This document shows positions 33,558 through 42,495 of a stretch of DNA of 48,392 bases, piece after piece. Position numbers and translations under genes: made by a program. The stretch is from an uncultured Bacteroidales bacterium. GTDB taxonomy: Bacteria; Bacteroidota; Bacteroidia; Bacteroidales; Paludibacteraceae. Position 1 is the first letter of the stretch. Every line of letters begins with the position of its first letter. The notes under the pieces were generated by a model. It made no database searches and was not told the origin of the DNA. It was given only the letters and a program-made list of their open reading frames with translations. The stretch lies in the NCBI GenBank assembly GCA_945827635.1, contig CALZOG010000003.1, positions 1-48,392 of the forward strand. Direction: 5' to 3'.

Positions 33558-34244
33558 ATGGAAGTTATCAACCTATCGGAGAATAACAGCATTCTCCATC
33601 AGTTCTTGAGCGAGATTCGCGATGTTACGATTCAACAAGATCCGTTGCGTTTCCGCAGGAACATTGAGCGTATCGGTGAAATCATGGCGGTAGAGGTCAG
33701 CAAGACTCTCCATTATGAAGCCAAGGACGTAACCACTCCGCTCGGCGTCGCCAGCGTTCCGCAGATTACGGACTCTATCGTGCTTGGTACTATTCTGCGC
33801 GCAGGATTGCCTTTGCACCAGGGATTTCTGAACATCTTTGACCGTGCCGAGAATGCTTTTCTATCAGCTTACCGCCGTGCCGGACGTGTAGTGGACGGCA
33901 AGCAGGAGCTGGAGATTGTAGCCGAGTATATGGCAGCTCCGTCGATTGAAGGCAAGACACTTATTATAGCTGACCCGATGTTGGCTACCGGCATGTCGAT
34001 GGAGGTTGGTTATCTTGCACTGCTTCGCCACGGCAAACCGAAACACACGCATTTATGCTGCACTATCGGTACGCCGCAGGCTATCGATTGTTTGCGTCAG
34101 TCGCTCAACGACAGCCCGGATGTGACCCTTTGGTGCGCAGCGATAGACCCCGTCTTGAACGAAAAGAAATACATCGTTCCCGGTCTTGGAGATGCCGGCG
34201 ATTTGTGCTACGGAATCAAGATTCACCCATCCGACCGCAACTGA
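33558..34244 (+). CDS. upp: Uracil phosphoribosyltransferase
   Basis: A 228-residue UPRTase, which salvages uracil to UMP using PRPP. Visible: GTILRAGLPLHQGF (around 77-90), the PRPP-binding loop LIIADPMLATGMSM (135-148) and the uracil-binding C-terminus YIVPGLGDAGDLCYG. ATG at 33558 lies 6 nt after the coiled-coil gene. A VanZ-like gene follows after 10 nt, forming a short housekeeping operon with dprA. Confidence 0.96.
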   Translation: MEVINLSENNSILHQFLSEIRDVTIQQDPLRFRRNIERIGEIMAVEVSKTLHYEAKDVTTPLGVASVPQITDSIVLGTILRAGLPLHQGFLNIFDRAENAFLSAYRRAGRVVDGKQELEIVAEYMAAPSIEGKTLIIADPMLATGMSMEVGYLALLRHGKPKHTHLCCTIGTPQAIDCLRQSLNDSPDVTLWCAAIDPVLNEKKYIVPGLGDAGDLCYGIKIHPSDRN

Positions 34245-34254
34245 TACACCGTAT

Positions 34255-34680
34255 ATGGCATTGATGCCTCGTTTTAATACGTCCTGTACGCATAGGCGGC
34301 GGTGGCACTACCTGCCATCGCTGCTTGTGCTGATAGGCATAACGTACCTGAGCCTGATCAAGCAAGTGCCTTTTACCGTGATGGAAGATATACCTTTGGC
34401 TGACAAATGGGAACACATGCTGGCTTACCTGGTTCTGGCTTTGTGTCTTGCCAGCGACGGTTACCGTGCACGATTGAGCGCAACAGCACTGTTTGCAATA
34501 GCTCTGTTGCTGCCTCTGATATACGGAGGCATGATGGAGTGGGCACAATACTATTTTCCACCGCGCAGGTGCGAATGGCTTGACTGGGTGGCAGACGCCA
34601 TCGGAACGATAGTCGGTGTAGGCTTGTTCGCCGCATACTATTTTATTCACAATACAAACCTTCCGACCTCTGCACAATGA
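34255..34680 (+). CDS. VanZ-like membrane protein
   Basis: A 141-residue membrane protein with four hydrophobic helices and the VanZ-family pattern: YLPSLLVLIGITYLSL, DKWEHMLAYLVLAL (the conserved D-K-x-x-H helix), and EWAQYYFPPRRCEWLDWVAD followed by IGTIVGVGLF. In the Enterococcus teicoplanin-resistance cluster VanZ has a resistance role, but most members, including this one, are of unknown function. Start at ATG 34255 or 34264 (the N-terminus is basic and unconserved). Overlaps dprA by 4 nt (ATGA at 34677). Confidence 0.85.
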   Translation: MALMPRFNTSCTHRRRWHYLPSLLVLIGITYLSLIKQVPFTVMEDIPLADKWEHMLAYLVLALCLASDGYRARLSATALFAIALLLPLIYGGMMEWAQYYFPPRRCEWLDWVADAIGTIVGVGLFAAYYFIHNTNLPTSAQ

Positions 34681-35759
34681 TTTCGCTTGACAAGTTACCT
34701 TATGTGATTGCCATAACCGGTCTGTACGAAGGCCGACTGCGTTTGGCACGCGAAGTATTACAGCGTTATCCCAACCCGGAAGAGGCTTGGGAGAGAATCA
34801 GCCTGCCGGGTAAGAGTGCTGCCTGGCAACGGGCACAACAGGAATTGGAGTTTGTCGACAAGCACCATATTGCCACCTATTACCTTCACGACAGCGATTA
34901 TCCGCAACGGTTGGCACAATGTCCGGATGCACCGGTGTTGCTTTACGCCAAGGGAAACATCAACCTCACCGAAGGACATTTCGTATCAATAGTAGGCACT
35001 CGGCAAGCCTCTGAACTCGGCAAAATAACCACGCGGGAGATTGTCCTCCGGTTAGCGGATCAGTTGTCCAGATTAACCATTGTGTCCGGTTTGGCTTACG
35101 GGATTGATATCGCAGCGCACCGCGCAGCAATTGAAGCAGGTATTCCTACCCTGATTATCCCCGCGCACGGTTTGGACAGGATTTATCCGGCCTACCATCG
35201 CCCGGACGCTATACGCGCCTTGGAGAACGGCGGTATCATAACGGAGTACATGTCCGGCAATACGCCTGAGCGTAATCATTTTGTAGCGCGCAACCGGATC
35301 ATTGCCGGCTTATCGGACTGCACCATAGTAGTCGAATCCCGTGCTCGCGGCGGCTCGCTCATAACGGCTTCGATGGCATTTGACTACAATCGTCCCGTGT
35401 TTGCCGTACCCGGACGGGTGAGCGATGACTGCTCTGCCGGGTGCAACGAACTGATACGCGACCAGAAAGCAACGTTGCTGCAAAAGCCCGAGGACCTGAT
35501 TGAGGCAATGATGTGGACCACTGCACAACATCCGGTGCAAACCACATTGCGAGGATTGGAATCGGAGGACGAAAGCGACCTCAACGATAACGAAAAGATG
35601 CTCCTGCACCTCTTGCGCGAGGCGGAAGACGGATTGCTCGTCAACGACATTGCCGAGGAGACGGATATACCTTACTCGGAAATCATTACTCACCTGATGA
35701 CATTGGAGATGAAAAAACGTGTAAAATCATTTCCAGGAGGCAAATTCAGGGCGATATAA
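34677..35759 (+). CDS. dprA: DNA-processing protein DprA/Smf
   Basis: A 360-residue DprA, which binds incoming single-stranded DNA and loads RecA during natural transformation. The Rossmann-like core is evident: FVSIVGTRQAS (101-111), VSGLAYGIDIAAHRAAI, ERNHFVARNRIIAGLS, ESRARGGSLITA and FAVPGRVSDDCSAGCNELI. The C-terminal 60 residues form the winged-helix (DML1-like) domain. Presence does not prove competence; many non-competent bacteria have it. Starts by ATGA overlap with the VanZ-like gene. A terminator-like hairpin lies just after the stop. Confidence 0.95.
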   Translation: MISLDKLPYVIAITGLYEGRLRLAREVLQRYPNPEEAWERISLPGKSAAWQRAQQELEFVDKHHIATYYLHDSDYPQRLAQCPDAPVLLYAKGNINLTEGHFVSIVGTRQASELGKITTREIVLRLADQLSRLTIVSGLAYGIDIAAHRAAIEAGIPTLIIPAHGLDRIYPAYHRPDAIRALENGGIITEYMSGNTPERNHFVARNRIIAGLSDCTIVVESRARGGSLITASMAFDYNRPVFAVPGRVSDDCSAGCNELIRDQKATLLQKPEDLIEAMMWTTAQHPVQTTLRGLESEDESDLNDNEKMLLHLLREAEDGLLVNDIAEETDIPYSEIITHLMTLEMKKRVKSFPGGKFRAI

Positions 35760-35763
35760 TCGC

Positions 35764-35792
35764 CATTTGTCACTACGGATGTGACAAATTTT
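35764..35792 (+). terminator. Hairpin after dprA
   Basis: TTTGTCAC (35766-35773) and GTGACAAA (35781-35788) form a perfect 8-bp stem with a 7-nt loop, followed by TTTTG, 6 nt past the dprA stop codon. The T-run is short. Confidence 0.6.
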
Positions 35793-35812
35793 GCAATTTG
35801 GCTAATTTTTAT

Positions 35813-35843
35813 TTGCAAATGTCATTTTTTTTTTGTAACTTTG
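35813..35843 (+). promoter_or_regulatory. Promoter for the small membrane protein and parC
   Basis: TTG (35813-35815) and TAACTTTG (35836-35843) are separated by 20 nt. The 33 bp from 35811 match 44241-44273 at 30 positions. Confidence 0.85.
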
Positions 35844-35885
35844 CACGCAAATCGAATTTTTGGAAATTCTTAAATCCATAAATAT

Positions 35886-36053
35886 ATGAATTCATTATTA
35901 AAAAATCTCGGATTGATTATCTTCCTTTGCGGAGTTGTTTGCTTGTGTGTGTACTATTTCAGTGTACCCAGCAACGGTCTGCTCGTCAGCAGTCTCGTTC
36001 TGGAGTTTGTTGGTATACTGGCTTACATTATCATCAACAAACGCCTCGACTAA
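35886..36053 (+). CDS. Small two-helix membrane protein
   Basis: A 55-residue protein, too short for most gene callers' confident range, beginning MNSLLKNLGLIIFLCGVVCL and ending INKRLD. It has two predicted membrane helices (about 8-25 and 31-50) joined by the turn VPSNGL, with basic residues on the ends facing the cytoplasm. It sits 36 nt after the -7 box, has the clear promoter of this transcript, and ends 6 nt before parC. Similar short proteins precede parC or housekeeping genes in Bacteroidales as I remember, which supports it being real. Function unknown. Confidence 0.8.
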   Translation: MNSLLKNLGLIIFLCGVVCLCVYYFSVPSNGLLVSSLVLEFVGILAYIIINKRLD

Positions 36054-36059
36054 TACTTC

Positions 36060-38717
36060 ATGGCTGACTTCAGCGACGCAATCAAATATCATCTGACAGG
36101 CATGTACCAGGACTGGTTTCTGGACTATGCTTCGTATGTCATTCTTGAGCGAGCCGTTCCTGCGATAGAGGACGGCTTGAAGCCCGTTCAGCGCCGTATC
36201 CTGCATGCGATGAAAGCAGTGGACGACGGCAAGTACAACAAGGTAGCCAACATTGTCGGCCAAACGATGCAATATCACCCTCACGGTGATGCTTCAATCG
36301 GCGATGCTTTGGTACAACTCGGGCAGAAAGATCTGCTGATCGACTGTCAAGGAAACTGGGGTAACATCCTCACAGGTGACGGTGCAGCCGCTCCGCGTTA
36401 CATCGAGGCGCGCTTGTCAAAGTTCGCACTTGAGACGGTCTTCAACCCCAAGACAACGCACTGGATGGCTTCCTACGATGGCAGGAAGAAGGAACCCGTA
36501 CACCTGCCTGTCAAGTTCCCGCTGCTGCTGGCGCAAGGTGTGGAAGGTATTGCTGTCGGTCTGAATTCGAAGATTCTGCCCCACAACTTTGTTGAACTGT
36601 GTGATGCCTCTCTCGCCTATCTGCGCGGGGAAGAATTCACATTGTACCCAGACTTCCCCACAGGCGGCGAAGTGGACGTCAGCCGTTACAACGACGGGGA
36701 GCGTGGAGGCGTTATCAAGATCCGTTCGCACATCAGCAAGGCGGATGACAACAGGACACTGATCATCAGTCAAGTGCCATATGGCACAACAACGTCGAAA
36801 ATCATTGACACGATCCTGAAAGCGCAGGAGCGAGGAAAGATAAAGATCAAGAAAGTTGATGATTTCACCGCTGAAGAAGCCAAGATAGTTGTACAACTCG
36901 CTCCTGGTGCATCATCCGACAAGACGATCGATGCGCTCTATGCGTTCACCGATTGCGAGGTGTCCATCTCGCCTAACTGCTGTGTCATTCAGGACAAAAA
37001 GCCAATCTTCACCAACGTATCTACCCTGCTCAAACTTTCTACGGACAACACCAAAGACCTGCTGCGCCAGGAGTTGGAGATTCAGAAAGCCGAACTGGAA
37101 GAGCAGTATTTCTATACCTCACTGGAGAAGGTCTTCATCGAGAACCGCATCTACAAGGAGCAAGGCTACGAACAGGCGTCAAGCAAAGAAAAACTGATTC
37201 AGTTTGTGGATGGTGCTTTGGAGCCGTTCAAGGCGAAACTGATTCGCGAAGTGCGCACCGAAGATATCGAACGTTTGTTTGATATCCGCATGATCCGCAT
37301 CTCCAAGTTCGATGCCAAGAAGGCTGACGAACTGATGAAGGATCTGGAGAAAAAGATCAAGGCAACCATACACGACCTCAACCATCTGACCGAATATACG
37401 ATTGCATGGTTTGAGATGCTTAAGCAGAAGTACGGCAGCCGCTATCCGCGCAAGACCGAAGTTCGCAACTTTGCCAATATCAATGTTAAGACCGTTGTTG
37501 AGGCCAACGAGAAGTTGTATATCAATTATGCAGACGGTTTTGTGGGCACAGGATTGAAGAAAGACGAGTTCCTGTTCAATTGTTCGGATATCGACGATAT
37601 CATCGTTTTCCACCGCGACGGCAAATACAAGATCATGCGTGTGGCGGAAAAGTTGTTCATCGGTACGGATATACTGCACATCGCCATCTTCAAGAAGGAC
37701 GATGTCCGCACCATCTACAACGTAGTGTACCGCGACGGAAAGGGCGGAATATACTACATGAAACGTTTCCACGTCACAGGCGTGGCGCGTGATAAAGAGT
37801 ACGATCTTACGCAAGGCAAACCGGGGTCGAAAGTTGTCTATTTCACCGCTAACCCCAATGGCGAGGCAGAGATTATCCGCGTAGCCCTGAAACCGCAACT
37901 GCACCTCAAGAAAGTGGAAGTGCTCAAGGATCTGTCAGAGTTGGCTGTCAAGAACCGTGGAGCAATGGGTAACGTGCTGACCAAGTTCGAAGTCAAATCA
38001 ATCACCCTCAAGCAGAAAGGTCACTCTACACTGGGCGGACGCAAAGTGTGGTTTGATGCCGATGTGTTGCGCGTCAATTACGATGAGCAAGGCACTTACC
38101 TCGGCGAGTTCGATGATGACGACCGCATACTTGTTATCACAACAGAAGGCAACTATTACCTCAACAACTTTGATCCCACTGCGCACTTTGACAACAATAT
38201 CTTGCGCATCGAAAAGTGGCAACCGGATAAGGTTTGGTCATTGGCTATGTGGAACGATGAACTGCACTTCTATTACGGCAAACGTTTTACCCTGTCGGAT
38301 GCATTAGCCAAACCTCAGTCCTTACTGGGCGAGGCTCCAGGGCACAAAATTATCATTCTTTCCGACCGCGAAGAGGCAGCGTTCCAATTGCAGTTCGCCG
38401 ATGCCAACCGTCCCGCACAGGATGTGATAATGGCGGACTTTATCGATGTCAAGTCCGCAAAGGCACGTGGCAAACGTCTTAGCAACTACGACATTGCCAA
38501 CATCATTGACATCACTCCCGAGCCGCCGGAACCCGAACCGGAGCCGGAAACGCCTGACACACCGGATCTGCCGGATGGTCAGTCGGAGGTGAGCACGCCG
38601 GGTGCCACGGATGTACCATCTGCTGGTACAAAGGACGCTGCTGACGACTCTCCCTCAAGCATCCCGTTTACCATAACGAACGGCGACTCGGATGTTCAAC
38701 TGTCACTTGATTTGTAA
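36060..38717 (+). CDS. parC: DNA topoisomerase IV subunit A (ParC type)
   Basis: An 885-residue type IIA topoisomerase A subunit, which cuts and rejoins DNA to unlink daughter chromosomes. Catalytic Tyr114 lies in AAAPRYIEARLSKFA; the N-terminus has YASYVILERAVPAIEDGLKP and HPHGDASIGDAL. The C-terminal beta-propeller region is divergent, as in Bacteroidetes ParC, and ends in a Pro/Glu/Asp-rich tail (from about residue 820). The position of GyrA Ser83 is Ala78 here; I believe this is usual in this clade's ParC, so it is not evidence of acquired quinolone resistance. The subunit B gene is not nearby in the window. Confidence 0.94.
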   Translation: MADFSDAIKYHLTGMYQDWFLDYASYVILERAVPAIEDGLKPVQRRILHAMKAVDDGKYNKVANIVGQTMQYHPHGDASIGDALVQLGQKDLLIDCQGNWGNILTGDGAAAPRYIEARLSKFALETVFNPKTTHWMASYDGRKKEPVHLPVKFPLLLAQGVEGIAVGLNSKILPHNFVELCDASLAYLRGEEFTLYPDFPTGGEVDVSRYNDGERGGVIKIRSHISKADDNRTLIISQVPYGTTTSKIIDTILKAQERGKIKIKKVDDFTAEEAKIVVQLAPGASSDKTIDALYAFTDCEVSISPNCCVIQDKKPIFTNVSTLLKLSTDNTKDLLRQELEIQKAELEEQYFYTSLEKVFIENRIYKEQGYEQASSKEKLIQFVDGALEPFKAKLIREVRTEDIERLFDIRMIRISKFDAKKADELMKDLEKKIKATIHDLNHLTEYTIAWFEMLKQKYGSRYPRKTEVRNFANINVKTVVEANEKLYINYADGFVGTGLKKDEFLFNCSDIDDIIVFHRDGKYKIMRVAEKLFIGTDILHIAIFKKDDVRTIYNVVYRDGKGGIYYMKRFHVTGVARDKEYDLTQGKPGSKVVYFTANPNGEAEIIRVALKPQLHLKKVEVLKDLSELAVKNRGAMGNVLTKFEVKSITLKQKGHSTLGGRKVWFDADVLRVNYDEQGTYLGEFDDDDRILVITTEGNYYLNNFDPTAHFDNNILRIEKWQPDKVWSLAMWNDELHFYYGKRFTLSDALAKPQSLLGEAPGHKIIILSDREEAAFQLQFADANRPAQDVIMADFIDVKSAKARGKRLSNYDIANIIDITPEPPEPEPEPETPDTPDLPDGQSEVSTPGATDVPSAGTKDAADDSPSSIPFTITNGDSDVQLSLDL

Positions 38718-38722
38718 TTAGT

Positions 38723-39694
38723 ATGAAACGCACATCTCTCTTTCTATCCCTGATAGCCTCGTTCTGCATTTCGTCGATTTACACGGCTCACGCAACCATC
38801 AGTGTCGGCACCATCGAGCGCGACACGATTTTGGGCGTACCGTGCAGGATATATCTGCCATACAAATATGCTGAACGTGTGGATTCTGTCAAAACAGTCT
38901 TCCCCGTTCTGTATCTGCAACATGGTATGTACGGCTCAGAAGATGATTGGACAGTACAAGGTGACCTATTGCGGCTGATGAATATGCTGCTACTGGCAGA
39001 GCAAGTCAAGGAGATGGTAATAATCATGCCCGACAATTTTCTGGGCAGCATTCCTCCCGAGGAGCGCTATCAGTTGATGGACGCACCCAATGTCACACCT
39101 GCCGGCGAGAAGTTTGATACATCCAAGGGCAGTGCACATTGGCGCAAACTCACCGCTGATCAGGAGAAAAGTTATGAGATGTCCGGCTATTGGGAAGAGC
39201 ATTTCCGCGAGTTTATGGGCGCAGCTGAGTACCGCTATTCCATCGCAACCGATCCAGCACACAAGGCAATTGCAGGATTATCGATGGGCGGTTTCCATAC
39301 CATGCATGTTTCCCATTATCTGCACGATCAATTTGCTTACATCGGTTTGTTCTCTGCTGTAATTATTCCACAGCAAGGCAACGAGGAGGTATCTCCCGAG
39401 TACGACTCGCAGTACCACACCACAGGATTCGACTATCAGATTGAATATCAGTCGCCTGCCTATAGCAACTGGATGGAAGAAATGCGTCACATGGCTTCCA
39501 TACCGCCCATGTATTGGATAGGTATGGGGCGTGATGACTTCCTATACGCTCAGATGCAAGACTATCGACTGTGGCTGGATACCAATCATTTTGAGTACAC
39601 CTATTACGAAAGTACAGGCGGACATACATGGCAGAACTGGCAAAATTACCTGTGTCGATTCCTTAAGAAGATTTTCTGGGACGATAATTTCTAA
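38723..39694 (+). CDS. Exported esterase of the feruloyl-esterase-like family
   Basis: A 323-residue alpha/beta hydrolase with a signal peptide (MKRTSLFLSLIASFCISSIY). The esterase (PF00756-like) fold is shown by FPVLYLQHGMYGSEDDW (60-76), the nucleophile elbow AGLSMGGFH (Ser187), Asp271 or Asp272 in GMGRDDFLY and His301 in GGHTWQNW. Secreted members hydrolyse acyl or feruloyl esters of polysaccharides, or tributyrin-like lipids; the substrate is not readable here. It begins 5 nt after parC and precedes the PD40-OmpA protein by 32 nt, so it may be expressed with either. Confidence 0.9.
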   Translation: MKRTSLFLSLIASFCISSIYTAHATISVGTIERDTILGVPCRIYLPYKYAERVDSVKTVFPVLYLQHGMYGSEDDWTVQGDLLRLMNMLLLAEQVKEMVIIMPDNFLGSIPPEERYQLMDAPNVTPAGEKFDTSKGSAHWRKLTADQEKSYEMSGYWEEHFREFMGAAEYRYSIATDPAHKAIAGLSMGGFHTMHVSHYLHDQFAYIGLFSAVIIPQQGNEEVSPEYDSQYHTTGFDYQIEYQSPAYSNWMEEMRHMASIPPMYWIGMGRDDFLYAQMQDYRLWLDTNHFEYTYYESTGGHTWQNWQNYLCRFLKKIFWDDNF

Positions 39695-39726
39695 TAACGC
39701 AACTAACCCGTAAAACCATTGCGCTT

Positions 39727-42486
39727 ATGAAGAACTTTACACTTTCTATTATCGCACTATTATTTGCGTGCATGCTTCAAGCTCAGGAGTATGAGTATCC
39801 GATATTAAAACAAGTATTGAAGGGCAACTACGAAGCCGCGCAAAAGGATATTGACAAGCGCTTAACCAAAGATCCAGCAGATGTGCCTTACCTCTTTTCG
39901 GCTGCAAAGCTCTATTCGTTGGCAGAATTTAGCGGCAGGGATATACCCAAGGCATACAAGTATATCAACGACTGCAAAGCCAAGTTCCTCCGCCTTCAGC
40001 CGGATGCACAGGATAAACTCATTGCTAAAGGGTTAACCAAGGATTTGCTGAATACTACCATTCACGAGATTTGTGCCCTTGCGCTCAAGGATGCTGAGGC
40101 AATCGATACCGAGGAAGCATACAACGATTTCCTCAAGTCTTACCCTCGAGCCGTGCCATCGTTACAACGTCAGGCGAAAGAGCACTTGAGCCATATAGCC
40201 TTTGAGCAGGCTGCTGACAGAAACACAATCGGATCGTATGAGTTTTTCCTTGAGCAGCACCCGAATGGTCAAGACGCAAAAGAGGCGGTACGCCGGCGTA
40301 ATACTCTCGCATACGCTGACGCGCAGAGCAAAAACACCTTGTTGGCATACAATACATTTATTAACCAATACCCCGATGCCGAAGAGGTACCTCAAGCTCG
40401 GCAAAACATGTATTCTCTAGCCTTGAGCAAAGCACAGGCTGTTGGCACGGAAGAAGCAATGGCTGAATACGTCAACACCTACCCGGAAAGTCCCTACGCA
40501 CGCCGGCAACTCGCTCTGCAAGCCGAAGAAAAGTACGCCTCTTACATACGAGAAGGAGATTGGGTGGCACTCAAGGATAAAGCCGCAGGTCGAAAAGATC
40601 AGATGGAGCAACGCAGGCTCTATTACGCTATCTTGAAGATTGCCAACAACAGGCGCAGTGCCCCCGCCGCCTTACTCGCTTTCCAGAACGGACCAAGCAT
40701 CGATATTCAGGACTCAGCGTGGATGCTACTGCACGATGTATATTGCAGCACGGGCAGTGTATCGGATATCACCAAGTTCCACGACCAATACCCTAACCCA
40801 CGCTATACCGATCTGACAGCACACGACAAAAAGATCGTTTCACAATTCCATACGGTGCTCACTACCGACAATGGCTGGCAGGCACTTATCAAACTGGCAG
40901 CACCGTATCGTGTGGCATACGATTGGATGCTTTCGCTTATCAACGAATATCTTTTTGTTCAGGATATAGAGATGGCACTGCAAACCGTACGCCAGTTTGC
41001 CGATGCGTTTGGCGATGATCTCAACTATCGCAGCCTGATTACTGCACTTGAGCAAGGTTTGAAAGAAGACTTGATTCCTGTAGCCTTTTCCGACTCTGTC
41101 AATTCACCGCAAAAGGAATATTCGCCTGTTATGACAGTTGATGGCAACACGCTTTATTTCGTGCGCGTAGTGTTTGACAAGGCTGCAGGCAACAGCGAGG
41201 ACATCTATACCTCCACACGGACTTCACGCGGCTGGACACTGGCTACGCCTGTATCCGAACTCAACACAACAGCTACTCACGAGGCTATGCAGTCTGTTTC
41301 GGCTGACGGTACACAGTTGATCTTCTTCCGCAACGGCTTGCTCTACTCCACTTCCAAGACTTCAGGAGGTTGGTCACGACCGGTAACGCTGCCGGATAAC
41401 ATCAATATCTCTACCTGGCAGAGTGATGCTATGCTCAGCAGTGACGGCCGAGCCATGCTCTTCTCGGCGCTCAAACAGGTAGAAAACGAGGTTGGCACAT
41501 CGATTAACATCTTCGTTTCCGTCATGGATGAAAACGGCAACTGGGGCAAACCTGTAGATCTTGGTCCGACTATCAACACTCCGGGGCTGGAGCGTAAGCC
41601 GTTCCTGCACCCGGATATGCGAACCTTGTATTTCAGTTCCGACCGCCATAGCAATCTGGGTGATTTGGATGTATTCAAGACTACCCGTCTGCGCGACGAC
41701 TCATGGACGGAGTGGTCAACGCCGGTTAACCTCGGAGCACAAATCAACTCACCGCGGCAAGAATGGGGCTACAAGATCAGTACCGACGGTAGCACTGCCT
41801 ACTACTCCAACGGCGATGACTTGTTCACGCTGGAACTGCCGTGGTGGATGCGCCCGAATGCTGTAGCAACCATCTCAGGCACCGTGCGCGACGAGACACA
41901 AAATACCGTAAGCGTAACCATTCGATGGGAGGATCTTGATACGCATGAGAGTATAGGTCAATTACTTACCGATCCTAACGACGGCACATTCTATCTTGTG
42001 CTGCCTTTGGGTAAGAACTACGGATATTATATTGACGACGAGCGTTACTTCCCGCTGTCAAACAACATTGACCTGCGCGAGCAAAAGACATTCGTCAGTA
42101 TCGAGAAGAATATCCAACTTACTTCATACAAACAGATGATCGAGCAAGGCATGGCTGTGCAGGTCAACAACCTGTTCTTCCCTGTCAACGAGTACGAGTT
42201 GTTGCCACAGTCGGAGAACGAACTTATGCGTGTTGCCGAGATCATCAAGGCTAAAAATCTGCGCGTTGAGATCAGCGGTCACACCGACTCTTCAGGTGAT
42301 CCCAAAAAGAACATGGTTCTCTCCCGCCAGCGTGCTGAATCCGTGCGCACCTTCCTGATTAAGCAAGGTTGTGACGCTGCATTGCTCGTTGCCAAAGGCT
42401 ACGGCGCAACCCGCCCGATTTCCGACAACGAGACAGTCGAAGGCAAGCAAATGAACCGCCGCGTCGAACTGCAGTTCATCAAGTAA
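39727..42486 (+). CDS. TPR-PD40-OmpA protein of PorE-like architecture
   Basis: A 919-residue exported protein. Domain order: signal peptide (LSIIALLFACMLQAQ), TPR-like helices (about 25-430), a PD40-type beta-propeller (about 455-700, with repeated blades such as MQSVSADGTQLIFFRNG and KPFLHPDMRTLYFSSDRHSN), a carboxypeptidase-regulatory-like domain (about 715-760), and an OmpA_C peptidoglycan-binding domain (about 810-919, with VEISGHTDSSGDPKKN and RRVELQFI). This is the layout of PorE, a peptidoglycan-anchored part of the type IX secretion system, though OmpA-PD40 proteins have other roles too. With PorW/SprE at 21837 it makes T9SS likely in this organism. Confidence 0.82.
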   Translation: MKNFTLSIIALLFACMLQAQEYEYPILKQVLKGNYEAAQKDIDKRLTKDPADVPYLFSAAKLYSLAEFSGRDIPKAYKYINDCKAKFLRLQPDAQDKLIAKGLTKDLLNTTIHEICALALKDAEAIDTEEAYNDFLKSYPRAVPSLQRQAKEHLSHIAFEQAADRNTIGSYEFFLEQHPNGQDAKEAVRRRNTLAYADAQSKNTLLAYNTFINQYPDAEEVPQARQNMYSLALSKAQAVGTEEAMAEYVNTYPESPYARRQLALQAEEKYASYIREGDWVALKDKAAGRKDQMEQRRLYYAILKIANNRRSAPAALLAFQNGPSIDIQDSAWMLLHDVYCSTGSVSDITKFHDQYPNPRYTDLTAHDKKIVSQFHTVLTTDNGWQALIKLAAPYRVAYDWMLSLINEYLFVQDIEMALQTVRQFADAFGDDLNYRSLITALEQGLKEDLIPVAFSDSVNSPQKEYSPVMTVDGNTLYFVRVVFDKAAGNSEDIYTSTRTSRGWTLATPVSELNTTATHEAMQSVSADGTQLIFFRNGLLYSTSKTSGGWSRPVTLPDNINISTWQSDAMLSSDGRAMLFSALKQVENEVGTSINIFVSVMDENGNWGKPVDLGPTINTPGLERKPFLHPDMRTLYFSSDRHSNLGDLDVFKTTRLRDDSWTEWSTPVNLGAQINSPRQEWGYKISTDGSTAYYSNGDDLFTLELPWWMRPNAVATISGTVRDETQNTVSVTIRWEDLDTHESIGQLLTDPNDGTFYLVLPLGKNYGYYIDDERYFPLSNNIDLREQKTFVSIEKNIQLTSYKQMIEQGMAVQVNNLFFPVNEYELLPQSENELMRVAEIIKAKNLRVEISGHTDSSGDPKKNMVLSRQRAESVRTFLIKQGCDAALLVAKGYGATRPISDNETVEGKQMNRRVELQFIK

Positions 42487-42495
42487 GAGAGGCTC

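Noticed and set aside
36285..36305. Quinolone-resistance mutation in ParC (Ala at the GyrA Ser83 position)
   Set aside because: I believe Ala is normal at this position in Bacteroidetes ParC, so it is not evidence of acquired resistance.
37179..37904. Minus-strand open frame opposite parC
   Set aside because: Antisense shadow; parC is certain on plus.
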